Source of the DNA: Exophiala sp. HKRS030 | Taxonomy: Eukaryota; Ascomycota; Eurotiomycetes; Chaetothyriales; Herpotrichiellaceae | DNA: 64,000 nt | Direction: 5' to 3' | Assembly: GCA_023897205.1 (NCBI GenBank) | Contig: JAHWDD010000003.1 | Location: forward strand, 2,297,665-2,361,664 | Shown here: positions 32,223 through 44,175 of the stretch, one piece after another | How the letters are laid out: the number at the start of each line of letters is the position of its first letter | Numbering within the stretch: the stretch's first letter is position 1 | Program-made: the position numbers and the translations under genes | Notes under the pieces: generated by a model | The model's database searches: none | What the model was told of the DNA's origin: nothing | Seen by the model: only the letters and a program-made list of their open reading frames with translations

Positions 32223-35045
32223 CTATGCTGAGACTGTGCCCATGCTGTTTGCATTCCGTGTAGTCACTCTTGTTCGACGCTCTGGACGCTTCAGTGTATA
32301 TCTAGAATTCTATGTTAGTTTGGTCGTATCATCGAGGGATGTTCGACATACTTTGCAAACGCTCTTGCAAGAGCCTTCTTGCAGCTTAGCTTCTGACTGC
32401 TGACAAACGAATCGACAGTCACAGCGATAGCACGGTCAATGTCTTGAGATGAGCAGAAATCTGATAGGCGCATCTTGCAGAATGACTCCGCAATTCTCAT
32501 GATCGCTTCAAGATGACGGACCTGGAATTCAAGTCAGTAACGGGGTTAGGTCCAAGACACACCTGACTTACAGTAATTGGGTAAGCACCAGTTGCCAACG
32601 ACTCTCGGCGCATGTCTGCAAACAGACGTGCGACCTTGTCCTGATCAATTTGGTACAGTTTCGGTCTACATTTCTCGCGAGCATAAAGAATATATTTTCG
32701 AAGAAGCTCCTGTGGAATGGCCCCTTCTTGCTGTGGTTCGCCGTTATTAACCGCGTCAGTCTCCTCGTTTTCCATTGCAGCAGTGTCGCCTGAGTCAATG
32801 CTGAGTTTTGCTGGATGGGCACGACCGTGACTGTTGACAACAAATTTGGCAAGACGTTCGTCTTCAGCTGGATCAACGGTGTCTCGAACGACACATAGAA
32901 TGTCGAACCGAGACAAGATAGGCTCCGTCAGTTCAACGTTCTGACTGAAAGGAATGGTACTGTTATATCGTCCACCAATAGGATTGGCCGCAGCCACGAT
33001 TGCGCATCGTGCCTGGAGAGTTGTGACAATGCCTGCTTTACTTATTGAGATTGTTTGCTGCTCCATAGCTTCGTGGATGGACGTTCGGTCCTGATCGTTC
33101 ATTTTGTCGAATTCGTCAATCAAGCAGGTGCCTCGATCAGCCAGGACCAGAGCACCACCTTCGAGTGTCCACTCTGCTGTTAGAGGGTCACGGCGAACGG
33201 AAGCCGTCAAACCGACAGCTGATGCACCTTGGCCTGTGGCAAAGACGGCTCGATGTGCCGTTTTCTCAATGTACTTGAGAATCTGGGATTTGGCAGTTCC
33301 AGGGTCACCCAATAAAAGAACATTGATATCGCCACGAATTTTGTGTTTGCCCTGCGCTTCCTTGCTTACACCGCCGAACAGCGAAAGAGCCACAGCGGTT
33401 TTGATATCCTTGTGGCCATAAATGGACGGTGCGATTGAGTCGACAATCTTCTCAACAATATTTGGATCCTTGGAGAGTGCTCGGATTTGTCTTTCATCTT
33501 CCTCAGTCAACCTGAAACCGGCAAGCTGATCGTGAGTCTTGATAATATGATTGGCCTCGAGCATGGTGGCAAAGACGGGGAACCCGTTCTTGTTGTTCAG
33601 TTGTCCGCTGTAATTGTTTCGGTAAATAGCTGTAACTTCGATCTCCTCGCCGGGCTTGGCCGTGTCAATGAGATCAGCAAGAAGGATAACTTCACGATGT
33701 CGTGGCAACCGACCAGCCGGCACGGTGCCAGGAGACTCCTGAAGGGTCAATTTCTGGTAATTTCTGTATACAGTCTTCTCGCTGTTCAGGGTGAAGGGTC
33801 CTCGCGACTGACACTCGGGGCAGAATGATAATTTGACTTCTGCCGACGTAGACTCTTGGGCGAAGGGTCCGAGTGTAACACCGCATTTCGTGCAAGTAAA
33901 CTTGACCATTTGTAGTTGTGGGAAAACACCAGTTCGCCTGGTAACGACCCCAGAGACCTTGACCAAGCAATTCAAATGCGATTGTCGTAGCTGGCGTAGG
34001 GTGTACTGAACTGGAAGATCTGAAATGCGTACATGGATCTCAGGATGGATCAGCTCGTAGTTTGGATAGTGCAGTCGAACAACTTCGAAAGCTGCTTTGT
34101 CAAAGATTTTCAGCATCTCTGCAGGGGCGTTCGCCAGGAAGTACGCCAAAATTGCCTTGGTCGAGGAAAGATGATCGTATGAGACCTCCAGAGACTCTGA
34201 GTTGACTTCTCCCAAGGTTCGAATTCGTGTGCCGTAGACTGAAGTGCCGTGGGCGTCAATGTACTCCGTTAAGAACGACTTGAACTCTCTGGCGATTGTT
34301 TTCATGACAGAAGGTTGAGTTACCCACTCTGTGATGTTGGTGGCTTTGATGTCTTGTAATGTTTCGAGCGAAAGTTCTTCTTCCATAATGTTCTCGTCTA
34401 AGTCCATATCGTCTTGATCTTCATCATAGTGGTGTCGGCGTCTTCGAGGTTGCTTTGTCAAGTCGATGCCAGCATCCTCATCATCGTCTGCCATAAAAGC
34501 TGCAGGCATGCGGCGTCTACGGGCCAGCTCACGATCACGTCTGTTGAGACGCGCCTCCAATTGACGTCGGTCTGCAAGGTCGATGTCATCGTAGTCACCT
34601 TCATCATCGATCATGCGACCTTGGTATGTTTCTTGATTCCCGCGATCTCGCTCGTCATTCATGAAATTGTCACCAAAAAGGTCAATTCCATCCTCATCTT
34701 CGGCCATCTCGTCGAGATCATCCACATCGCCGAGCAGGTCATCTTCGGCGTCTAGATTGTCATCGTCAAGATCATCATTCTCGTTGGCTGGGAGCATAGG
34801 AGGTGAGGACGGCAGCGCTATGTTTGTCAGCTGAATTCGTAACTCGGTTCATAATTACCACTGACCTGCTGGTGAGGACGACATAATCTCGTCTTCGTCG
34901 TCTCTCGCTCTCTTGCGCCGACTTGAATTCGCTGGACCTCTATTTGCGGCCGACATGCTTGGTCGGAGTGGCGAGCTAGACGCTATTAGTAGGCAACATC
35001 CACATATCAGGGCACGATTAAGCTCGTTAGAAAGCCATACCTCAT
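32223..35045 (-). CDS. mcm2: MCM2 replicative helicase subunit
   Basis: Five exons (35045-35041, 34975-34866, 34817-32572, 32521-32352, 32301-32223) join to 869 residues. The first coding exon is only ATGAG. Its 65-nt intron has a GTATGG donor, a CTACTAATA branch-like site and a TAG acceptor, and yields MSSPLRPSMSAAN. The acidic, disordered N-terminus is typical of MCM2 (histone- and kinase-interacting). A zinc finger CTKC...CPEC lies at about 347-377. Walker A GDPGTAKSQ is at about 542, Walker B CLIDEFDKM at about 603, and the arginine finger SRFD at about 674. The C-terminus KYTLKRPERR is restored by the last intron. It is part of the MCM2-7 helicase in the nucleus. The divergent UBR7-type gene shares its promoter, which carries three ACGCG boxes. 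Confidence 0.96.
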
Positions 35046-35386
35046 GTTTTTTTTGTGCCTTTATGGTTCGCTGATGTTGTGACTGTGGTGGTGGGTGTGC
35101 AGGATACAACCCCTGGACCATTAAGTGCAAAACCTCATTTACGCGTGGTCGCGACGCGGTCGTGACGCGCTAATGATGCGAGCACTTTAAGTGGGGGAAC
35201 GCCAATCATGTTTCAGCCTCGACGAGTCGAGTTCAACCCATCACATTAGTAGGCAAACTGCGCTTCACTTTATCATCAGAACCGGGGATCACAGAGGCTT
35301 TGAAGGAGACAACTACGCCATCATCCAGGCCTGCTACTTCGAAAAACATTCACAACTTCTTGGATATATTATTCTCGTACACCGCA
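35046..35386. promoter_or_regulatory. Divergent mcm2 / UBR7 promoter
   Basis: 341 nt between the mcm2 and UBR7-type start codons. The mcm2-proximal half contains a cluster of ACGCG boxes annotated separately. Confidence 0.7.
35141..35169. promoter_or_regulatory. Cluster of three MCB (ACGCG) cell-cycle boxes
   Basis: ACGCGT at 35141-35146 and ACGCG at 35154-35158 and 35165-35169, about 100-125 nt upstream of the mcm2 ATG. ACGCGT is the MluI cell-cycle box bound by the MBF/DSC1 complex at G1/S in yeasts, and MCM genes are known MBF targets. Function here is inferred from motif density and position. Confidence 0.7.
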
Positions 35387-37019
35387 ATGGAGTCCAACCG
35401 CGAGGTCGAACATGTGCCCCGAGAGGTCCAAAACAATACCCAAGCAACACAGGAATCGCAGACTGCCTCCGAGTATGCGCTCTCCTTTGATGTCTTCGCG
35501 TTCCATACTGACGTTGTCTCGTAGTTTCATTGACCAACAACTCGCCCTAGAAGCCGATGCGCGAGAAGTTCTGCCATATGTACAGCCGCTCACGCACCAC
35601 TCAGCCTTCTGGTCACCACTAACGTTTCTACAGAAATTCGATAAATGCACAAACGTTCTAGGACCTCTCCGCCAGACCATCTTTGCCTGCCTCACATGCA
35701 GCCCTCCACCAGCCTCGGCGGCGCAAGTCTACACACCTGCAGGCGTATGCTATGCGTGCTCCATCTCTTGCCACGGCGAGCACAACCTGGTCGAGCTCTT
35801 CAGCCGACGTGATTTCGTCTGCGACTGCGGCACGAAAAGACTGCCTTCCACATCCCCATGCATGCTGCGCTCCGACCCTGTAACCGGCGCCCGTGGAGTT
35901 CACTCGCAGGAGTTTGCGCCCAAGAACCAATACAACCACAACTTCCAGAACCACTTCTGCGCATGCGGAGAAGAGTACAACCCAGAGACTGAAAAGGGAA
36001 CCATGTTCCAGTGCTTGGGACTCGGGACGGCAGAGACCGGGGGCTGTGGCGAGGATTGGTACCACCCAGAATGCCTGATGGGCCTGGAAAGAGACTGGTA
36101 CGACAAGAACAAGGCACCTCATAAAGGGACAAAAGAAGAGGAAGGTGAATCCAGTCATCCCACGCCCCCAGGTTTCCCCAACGAGGACGATTTTGAATAC
36201 CTTCTTTGCTACAAATGCGTCGACTCAAATCCCTGGATCAAGCAATACGCGGGCACTCCGGGATTCCTCAAGCCTCTTTTCTATAAAACGTCGGAATCCA
36301 AAGGTGATGTACCCCGAGTTGACAATTCGGCGCCACCGACGCACGGCATCTCTCTTAAGCGGAAAGCCTCAGACTCGGACCTCGACAAACCTCCTTCCAG
36401 TCCCTCAAAACGCATCAAGGACGACCCGGACGTTCTGCCCCCCACGGCATCTACACAAGCCTCCTCCCAACCACCACCAAGAAGCGGCACCACCACACAA
36501 CCGCCCCCCAAACACGATTCACTCCCTCCTGCCCCAGAAGGGACGTTCAGCCTCTTCCTCACCTCGTCATTCCGCGACCACATCTGCCACTGTCCCCAGT
36601 GCTACCCGAGACTGATCCCACATCCTCAACTCGTCGAAGAGGAAGACACGTACGAGCCGTCCCTCTCCGACGCCTCTTCCCAAGCCAACAGCGCCGGGAT
36701 TCCAGGATCCGGTACGCGGTCACATGGCACGGCGAGCCTTCTTGACCGCGGCGAGGCCGCTCTCTCCACCATGGACCGTGTCAAGGCGATCGAGGGCGTC
36801 ATGGTCTACAACCACCTGAGGGACAAGGTGAAGGAGTTTCTCAAACCTTACGCCGAAAGCGGACAGGTCGTCTCCGCGGAGGACATCAAGTCGTATTTCG
36901 AGAAACTTCGAGGCGACGAGAATGCCATCAAGGAAGCCAGAGGTAAACCCGTCGACGACGGCGGGAACGAGGACGGCGGCGGCGACGGTGATAACAGGAG
37001 GGAACAATCGGGTTACTGA
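35387..37019 (+). CDS. UBR7-type protein with UBR box and PHD-like finger
   Basis: Three exons (35387-35472, 35525-35579, 35634-37019) encode 508 residues. After splicing the start reads MESNREVEHVPREV, and the conserved LPYKFDKCTNVLG entry to the UBR box is restored. The UBR zinc finger (CLTC, GVCYACSISCHGEHNLVELF, RDFVCDCGT) is followed by a Cys/His cluster like the UBR7 PHD (HFCACGEEYN, MFQCLGLG, CGEDWYHPECLMG). A Ser/Pro-rich disordered segment with a probable nuclear localisation signal (SLKRKASDS) comes next. A C-terminal block has CHCPQCYPRL. UBR7 (Mlo2 in fission yeast) is a putative E3 ligase or chromatin-associated factor; catalytic activity is not shown by sequence. Confidence 0.9.
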
Positions 37020-37813
37020 ATAGACAACCCTGAAGACCACGGTGCCCAGATCTAGTTTGTTTCCATAACAAACTTTGTATGAATGCTCATACTTCAGCCC
37101 AGCCACCTTTGATCTTGGGTACTTTACTTTTGCGGGTCTCCTGTCCCCGTTCGTGATTCTCCCCTTTGAATGTCTCTATCGCCCGGATCATTCGGTACCT
37201 ACCTGCGAGTAAGAGTTTTCTGTTTCTTGACAGAAGTATCAAAATCTCATGGTTGTTGGTAAGAGAGGGAAAAATTATAACACCACTCTCTTTCCCTATA
37301 CCGTATTCATGTCTGTCGCTTTTCTCGACTTTTCTCTTGATTCATCTCGTGTTGTACATATCATCATCTCATCACAGTCACAGGAATGGTGGCCTAGCTT
37401 GGTCTCGCTTGTGTACAGCCCTCATGGCATCGAATGATCTTGATCCAGATAGTAATTACTTCATACGATTCTCTTTGTAGACGTATTTAGGGAAGCTATG
37501 ATTATCTCTGTGCACAATCCTATGCTCTTGCTAATTGTACTACCTATTGCTCATGAACTCCTTCGACAATCCAAGAACCAGCGACTCCCGCTCGTTTCCA
37601 TACAATGCCGAAACTCATAAACATGTAATGAGACCTCGATTTCTGAGGCTCCACGGACACCTCGCTGGTATTTGCCATCAAATTTCTGATTCTTTTTCCA
37701 TCCTATCAAGCTTTTCACATCATTTTCTTTCTAGGTTAACCGCGCCCAGGAATGAATTGCCGTTCAGTAGAAACAGTCGCATGAGCCTTCACATCAAAAA
37801 TGTGGGAAAGATC
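37020..37813. other. Convergent intergenic region
   Basis: 794 nt of AT-rich, T-rich DNA between convergent genes; both 3' ends lie here. No coding or structured feature is supported. Confidence 0.45.
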
Positions 37814-40335
37814 TCACATCATACCCTGCCGCTTCTTTTTCTTCTCTTCCTTTTTGAGGCTCTTCATCGGTGGTGCAAGATCATCGTGTGGTTGTAGGCT
37901 CGTGTCCCCTTGAGACGTGCTTTCAGCTTCTTCTGCCTCCTCTTGCTTTTCTTTTGCCATTCTTTCCCTGGTCTTTCGGTAAGGTCCTCTCGGACCCCTT
38001 GGTCGGCCTGGACCTCTCAATTGTGAATCCGGCTCTCGTGTCTCTTTCTTCAAACTTAATTTCTTCTCTGACGTCTTTACAGAAGTTTTAGCCCGGCTTT
38101 CCGTCGAGACATGTTCGGAGGTTTCATCGGAAGGGTTTCCTGATGCGAGCTCCTGACCAGGCCTCGGTCCTGCCTGTAATCGTTGGCTTCTCCTCACTGA
38201 TGAATACCCGACCTCGGTATCCTTAACCCGTGCGTCTTGGGCACCATGCGGCGTGATTGTCATATCGCTTTCTCTGTTACATGATTCGATTTGGTTCTTG
38301 GTCAATGTCTGCTCTGTACTGCACACAGAACTTTCGATTCTGGAAGATGACGAGTCTTTTGGCTTCTTACACAAGAGTATGATTCTCGGCTTCTTCGGAG
38401 TCGCCGCCACGGCGGATTCAATTGCAGCCGAGCTGGAGCTGGGAATATGTTTGGTGTTCATCGATGGTGCAATAGGCATCAGAGTAGCGCAACTTGCATC
38501 TCTACCATGAGGAATATCTTGAACAGGGGAAATGCTAAACTTATTCTGATTCTCCTTCCGTTGCACATGAGCTTCCGCGCTCCAGCATGCATTGGAGATC
38601 TTCATTTTCCGGGGAGGATTACGAAGGAGTGCCTGGTACGACTCCAGGTCCTCATTCTCGGGGATTGGTGAGTAGGACGGCGATCTCAGGCGCACACTTT
38701 GCGAAGCAAGCGATGCTTGACGGAGAGCCGAATTATCTGATGCTAGAAGCCCGGTGCTGGAGGGCGTAACGGCATGTCCGCAATCATGAGATAGGCTCAG
38801 TGTGCGGCATCGAGATAGATTTGCATCTATGTGGCGGATATGTTCATTGTTGATATCATTAGCAACCAATTTCGTCGCAGGTGATTTGGAACTTGCATCA
38901 ATTTTCCTAGGAGATTTGATTGGAGTTGGGCAACCTGCGTCTTGTGAAGCTTTCCGCTTATGAGGTAGAGCCTGCAGAGATGTCTCGAATTCTGCTGGAT
39001 GCAATCTGCGACGACTTGATTTTTGCTTCTTCTTGAACACGCGAGCCAAACCGTCCTTGCTTTGAATTTTGAGGACAAGATGTAATGGTTCGGACGTCGA
39101 TCGACCTCCTAGCACATTCGATTTACCTTTGCTTGGTTTCTGTTTGCCATGGATATTCTCCTCGACCGGCGTATGATCCCAAATTGAGGGTCGATGTCTG
39201 GGAGGTTTTTGGCTTATGACCTCATCCCTCTGGGCTCCTCGTAGTGACGAGAGGTCTGGATCAAGCAGAGAGTCGATGCGAGTGATAGACTCTGCTGCTG
39301 CCGGGAGGCGGACAAAGTACGGTGTTCCGTCTGGCTCCGAGGGATCTGGTATCCACGAGGTAAGTAAGTCGCAAACCATTCCGCGCCTCAACAAATATCT
39401 TTCCGCATCGCGTATCTCTGACTTGAAAGCGAATTCAAAACTGCTTGCAAACACCATGTAATCTGATAGCCTCTTAAAGTTCTCAGCATCAATAGAGATG
39501 TCATCTGGAAAGCCCGGAATATGCTCGGTACCATTTCTAGCACATTGCCATATTTCACTAAGAGACGCCGACCAATCATTGCGGAGAGAGGCTGCGCTGT
39601 TAATCTCACTGAATTCTTCTTCTGTCAAACCAAGTAATTGCTTGAGATGTTTTGTAGGATGAAACCTCGCTACGGTACTGAATATTTGGTATTGCAAGGA
39701 CAGGGGAAGAGCATTCCACATGGCCGCATCTTCCTACAATCTGTTAGCTCTATAAAGTCAATTGAATAGTAAAGCCGTACATTTCGATAGGTATTGCACA
39801 GCCCGCTGCCATCTGCCACAGGTGACGCGTCAAGAGCCGATGAATGATCGGCACCAGACCGCGACGATTGTTCTTTGGATACAAGCGTAGCGACAGGCGC
39901 TTGTGATTTGTTTTGTATCGCGTGTGCCGAAGTATGAGGGGAGGTGGCGATGAAGTCATGCGTCGTACTGCTACAATCTCTCGGGGCGTGGGTGTTCGGA
40001 GGCTGAGCCAGATCTGCCTTCGTTGGAATTAGCTTCCCACTTTGCAGCAAGCGAATATTGCCGTGTCTGTTGCGCGAGTCCATTGGGACATTTTCAAGGC
40101 TGGTCGAAGGTTTGGCGGCTGCACCGATATCATGCTGTTGATGACGTGCCGAGGGGCACGAAGCGAACAGCGGCAATGAAGGAAATCGTGCTGGGGGATT
40201 GTCAGGGTTGAAAGAAATGACTTGATCTTTAAGCAAGGAGGGATAGGCAGGTCTGGTTCCATTGCGCGACCTTGGTGCCACTAGATCCTCGTCCTCGTAA
40301 CGAGTCGGGATTGTGATCGCTCTTCGCAAGCGCAT
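37814..40335 (-). CDS. Uncharacterised AT-hook protein
   Basis: Two exons (40335-39781 and 39733-37814, 47-nt intron) encode 824 residues. The N-terminal quarter is basic and disordered. Around the splice junction a folded, probably helical block begins (EDAAMWNALPLSLQYQIFS, LKQLLGLTEEEFSEIN), followed by IPGFPDDISIDAENFKRLSDY. The rest is Ser/Lys-rich with many basic clusters (KKKQKSSRRRLH, PHKRKASQ). A strong AT-hook-like motif lies near the C-terminus (RGPGRPRGPRGPYRKTRERM), and the final residues are Lys-rich. It is presumably a nuclear, DNA- or chromatin-bound protein; the helical block is not assigned to a known family. ATG 40335 is the first Met in the frame. Confidence 0.8.
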
Positions 40336-41044
40336 GTTGATTGAGTGAGGAGGATAGTCTATGAGTACCGAGAGCGTGGGGAGTAAGGTAGTTTCGAGCC
40401 TGAATCCGTTGTGACTGATGTGAGTTAGCAATGAGGATATCCCTGATTGATTACCCAGGATAGAACAGGGGAGATGAAGGGATTGTAAGAGTTCCGTGAC
40501 GCGGTCATTACTTGGTATGGCAGACAGATCGTGACCAGGTAATTCGTTGAATAACCCTGCCCACTATTTATAAGGCAGGAACGAACAAAGGCAGGATTTC
40601 ACTCGCTGTGTTTTGGGAAGGGAAGGAGGTGTGACTTACAAAAACAAAACATCGAGAGTGAATGTTTCTGCCTCTAACAATTTCCCCAGCGACCAATTCT
40701 CATCTAAAGGGCGAGAACCAGTGCAGGCCTCCTCTGTATCCAGGTCACTTTTGACAGCGAGCTGCCGCCTGCAAATTTGCAAGATATGAAGTTGGGTGCC
40801 CGTCTTTCGCAGGTGAAGGGTCGCCAGCATTCTGGAGAGCACCTCGCACAACTGGTACTCATTGTTCTTAGATAGCGGAAGACTTCGCGGTCATTGTGCT
40901 TCCAAACTTCTTGTCTGGAAATCGCCCGTCCCGACTGGTGTGGTGCCCATCTCAAGAAGTGTGGCAGGCCAACAATGAAGCTTCAACTATGCAGCCGTAC
41001 TTGCATCCAGACGTGCGTTGCACCAAGGCACAGTGTATTCTTTC
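40336..41044. other. Intergenic region upstream of the AT-hook gene
   Basis: 709 nt between tandem minus-strand genes. A minus-strand ORF at 40851-40636 ends in a GTAAGT-like donor (TTT|GTAAGT) and could be an upstream exon or leader of the AT-hook gene, but no domain supports this. Confidence 0.35.
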
Positions 41045-42025
41045 TCAATCGTAAGAATCTGCATATGGAGCGATCCCTTGTCTAGTTATGGTTTCCACCT
41101 CATTTGACTCATCCATGTCAACGTCTGAGTCGTCGAACTCGTGGTAACCTCTTTTCGCAGGCCGGGATGCTGGGCCCGGGGTATTTTCGTTTTGGCGACT
41201 GAGCGACTTGGCAACGCTCACAGCGTCTACTCCTGAAACCTGGCGCTCTGCCTCAACCAGCCCTTCAAAGTTCACCAACATTTGTTTGGCTGCATCATCC
41301 GGGGCAATTGAGAAACGCCGTGACTGAACGACCTGAAGCGCTGAGATGGCACTGACTCCAAACACTGCAACCAAGTACGCCGCGATCAAATTCGCCGATC
41401 TTCCGTTCCCAGACTCACAATAGACAAAAATCCTGCCACGGACATCAGATGCAGCTTGAATTGGCATCCTGCTACAGGTGGCTTGCAGATGGTCATTCAT
41501 GCCTTTAATCGTGGGACGCAGCTTCGGAAAGAGGTCGTACGAAGCCTCAGCATCGCAAGTCATCGTTTGTAGGCCTGCCATTGAGGGCACCGTGCTTGGG
41601 TGGAGGAAGTTGGGTCTTGTTTTGACAGCAGCGCTGCTTCGCATGGCAATCACCAAGGTGATGCCAGCTCTCCTGATGAAATCAGGGTCTTTTGCAGCAC
41701 TAACAGGGCCCAAGAAAAGAAACGGCAAGATATTCTGCGCCACTCTGCGGTCTTCGTAAGTCCATGAATCCATTGTGTGCTCCATACCCAGCTTCTGCAA
41801 TTTGTTCAAGGAAGTCAGAAAGCCTGGATCTCCGTAGACGTCTGTGGTGTGTTCAACATCCCATTGTTCCACGCTCAGAGTAGCTGTGGGTTGTCCAATT
41901 GGCCAAATCGTCCGTGGAGGAGGGAGTGCAACTCGATTGGCTACCAGAAGATGTTTGTCACTAAATGGCGTGGTACGAACGTAGGCGTCCCGTCCTAGAG
42001 GAGCATCCTCTACATGTCCAGCCAT
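41045..42025 (-). CDS. Dual-specificity protein phosphatase-like
   Basis: A single exon of 326 residues from ATG 42025 (MAGHVEDAPLGRD); an upstream ATG at 42091 would add a hydrophobic 22-residue extension. A fold-entry region reads ILPFLFLGPVSAAKDPDFI, typical of the DUSP start (the FLG...A strand). The phosphatase P-loop is VYCESGNGRSANLIAAYL, with the catalytic Cys about 203 and Arg six residues on, so the CX5R motif is intact, although the usual His before Cys is Tyr. The C-terminal tail is acidic with a KRGYHEF basic patch. The family is close to STYX/DUSP proteins, and activity is plausible. The substrate is unknown. Confidence 0.85.
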   Translation of the reverse strand: MAGHVEDAPLGRDAYVRTTPFSDKHLLVANRVALPPPRTIWPIGQPTATLSVEQWDVEHTTDVYGDPGFLTSLNKLQKLGMEHTMDSWTYEDRRVAQNILPFLFLGPVSAAKDPDFIRRAGITLVIAMRSSAAVKTRPNFLHPSTVPSMAGLQTMTCDAEASYDLFPKLRPTIKGMNDHLQATCSRMPIQAASDVRGRIFVYCESGNGRSANLIAAYLVAVFGVSAISALQVVQSRRFSIAPDDAAKQMLVNFEGLVEAERQVSGVDAVSVAKSLSRQNENTPGPASRPAKRGYHEFDDSDVDMDESNEVETITRQGIAPYADSYD

Positions 42026-42742
42026 AGTTGATGAAGGAACCGAGGGATTGGAGCAAACTGCCAGCAGAAGATGTATAAGATATGACGGCAAGAGAGACTT
42101 CGCAATTGCTAAGAGGTTGAACCGAGGATCACAAGGGTGTTCTCCCTTTGGAGGTATATTGGAATAAACGAAAATCGGGAAGGAGATTCAGAAGTTTTAG
42201 ACGTGGCCCGGGAGACCAGACTAAGGATTCCGCTGTTTGTGCATATGGTGCATGTAGTTGCCGCCTATGTCTGAGGCAGTGAACAATTGGTATCTCGAAA
42301 GTCTGCAGAGGTACCGTTCAAGATTGGCGTTTGATTCATCCTAATATCCACAGGCGAATAGATCATATAGACCTTCCCTCACATGCACCTAGACCGGGTG
42401 GTCAGATAGTCTCAGTTCGTGGTAGGATTAATATGAATTAGAAAGACTGTTCCGGAGGTCGCTCGACAGAGATGGAAGTGAGGAAGATTGCCAAGCACGG
42501 GAAAACCACGGGTAGAGCCAGCCTTGTTATACTATCGGCTACGCTTTATTTGACGAAGATTTTGATGAATAGGCAAATCCAGGGCCACATTTGTAAGCTC
42601 AAGCATATGGTCCATTCAATAAAGCATTTGATTCTATAATATACAGTGAGTCAGATGTTATTAAGCAAGGAACAGGATCCATGCTAGCCAAGGCTGTAAT
42701 CTCGAGGCTCAATTAACGCATCTCCAACACGAGTGCAGGGCT
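42026..42742. other. Intergenic region
   Basis: 717 nt between tandem minus-strand genes, holding the phosphatase promoter and the 3' end of the next gene. No gene, RNA or repeat was seen. Confidence 0.45.
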
Positions 42743-43685
42743 TTACATTCGTTTGTTGTCGACGGACTGGTTGTTCTTAGGGTTTGCTGATTCTTGCTTG
42801 GATTTTTCCAGTTGGAATTGCCGCTGAATCTGCCATACTGCTCGTTCAATCTCGCCGCTCAATTCTGGAACACCAGTCGCTTTAGCCACAACGTTGTGAC
42901 TGTCTGCTGGCAAAATGATCTGCTCTGGTGGAGCACTACCATCCAGGATTTGAGTGCGGGTCAAGAACTTGAAGTCGGGCGCGTCGGGAGCCACTTGTTC
43001 ATACAGATCCTCGAGTTCCGGAGGGGAGACAGGCCGGTATAATCGGTGGTCGACAATGAAATCCAGGTGGTCAGAGCCTTTCAGGGCTACATTATGTCAG
43101 CTCCGTGACACAATTGGCTGTAGTCTGTAACGAGTGCTTACCTCTCCAATGAGACCAGCATCTGTAAACAAGGTAGAAGAAGGGGATGTTGGGAATTCTA
43201 AGAATCTCAGTCAAAGTCGCGAAAAGATATGGAGGAGGCGTTCCCTACACTGGCACCAAAATGAAAGGGACTGTAAATGGCATGCCCACCATGCTCCCAA
43301 TGAATCGATTCCAGTGTAACTGTTTCCTCTCTCGCGCCAGCCTTGCCATGACTTTTGGAACATCTTCTTTGTGCATCACGTTCCCAGGATATACCACATC
43401 AAACTTTTCATTCCTGGTGATTTGCTCTGCTTGAAGCTTGGGGTTTGAGGGAGGAAAGCTTTTCAGTCCCCATTCCTGGTAGGGTATTCGCTGGAGACCT
43501 TGGTTACCGTACTTCACAATCTGTTTCCTCCATCCCCCTTGTGCAGTTTCCCACTGCGCCCATGTCTCGGCTGCCTTTTTGGTGATACGATCAGATATGC
43601 TCAACTGCGCCTGAGGTTTCGGGGCTGCGCGTTGGCAAAAGATCAAGGCTTGACGCGTGGTCAGTGGGAGGAGAAAGATCCGCAT
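42743..43685 (-). CDS. Mitochondrial K+-H+ exchange-related protein
   Basis: Three exons (43685-43249, 43197-43142, 43086-42743) encode 278 residues. The N-terminus MRIFLLPLTTRQALIFCQR looks like a mitochondrial presequence. The family signature follows: WRKQIVKYGNQGLQRIPYQEW with GLKSFPP, then VVYPGNV, a hydrophobic hairpin FTVPFILVPVIPNIPFFYL and YRCWSHWRALKGSDHL, the last two produced by splicing (one donor is the less common GTAGGG). This matches the Mit_KHE1 family (yeast YDL183C), needed for K+/H+ exchange across the inner mitochondrial membrane. The C-terminus is charged and Gln-rich. Confidence 0.9.
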
Positions 43686-44175
43686 AGCAGCAAGTGAGGG
43701 TGAAAGAGTAGCGCACAGCACGGTGCTTTTATTGCCGCAATCTTACCATGACGAAGCCAAAGACACGAAAGAGTGACGAAATAGAGGAAATATGCCACTT
43801 GCGAAGCGGAATGACAAGTTTGAAGAACAGACGTGCCCTCGGGTTGAAGCTGGGGAATTTTTGTGCTTTTTGGGCCTGCGCTGCGGCCTGGAAATCGATG
43901 ACCAGAGTCGCGATTCATCTCCGACGTCATGGTTACAGCACAGCAACTGATTGGTTAGTGTTTGGAGATGTGCGCTAGTATTCATTTATACCTTTGCATT
44001 GCTGCTTTAAATGGTGTTCCTGGCGGTTCAATTCCGGATCCAATTTTCCGCCTACTTTAAAAGTTCACTCAAAGTCCACTATCATCTCCTCAGCATACGG
44101 CTTAGGCAATGATGAGACGTGACGCAGGATCAGAACAGAAACCAACGTTGATGGATCAGCACGCAGAGGTCCCTC
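43686..44175. other. Divergent promoter region
   Basis: 490 nt between the mitochondrial K+/H+ exchange gene and the zinc-cluster regulator, presumably holding both promoters. No gene was seen. Confidence 0.45.

Noticed and set aside
40636..40851. Possible first exon of the AT-hook gene (minus strand)
   Set aside because: Ends at a GTAAGT-like donor, but no matching acceptor gives a convincing extension and the downstream ATG is a good start.
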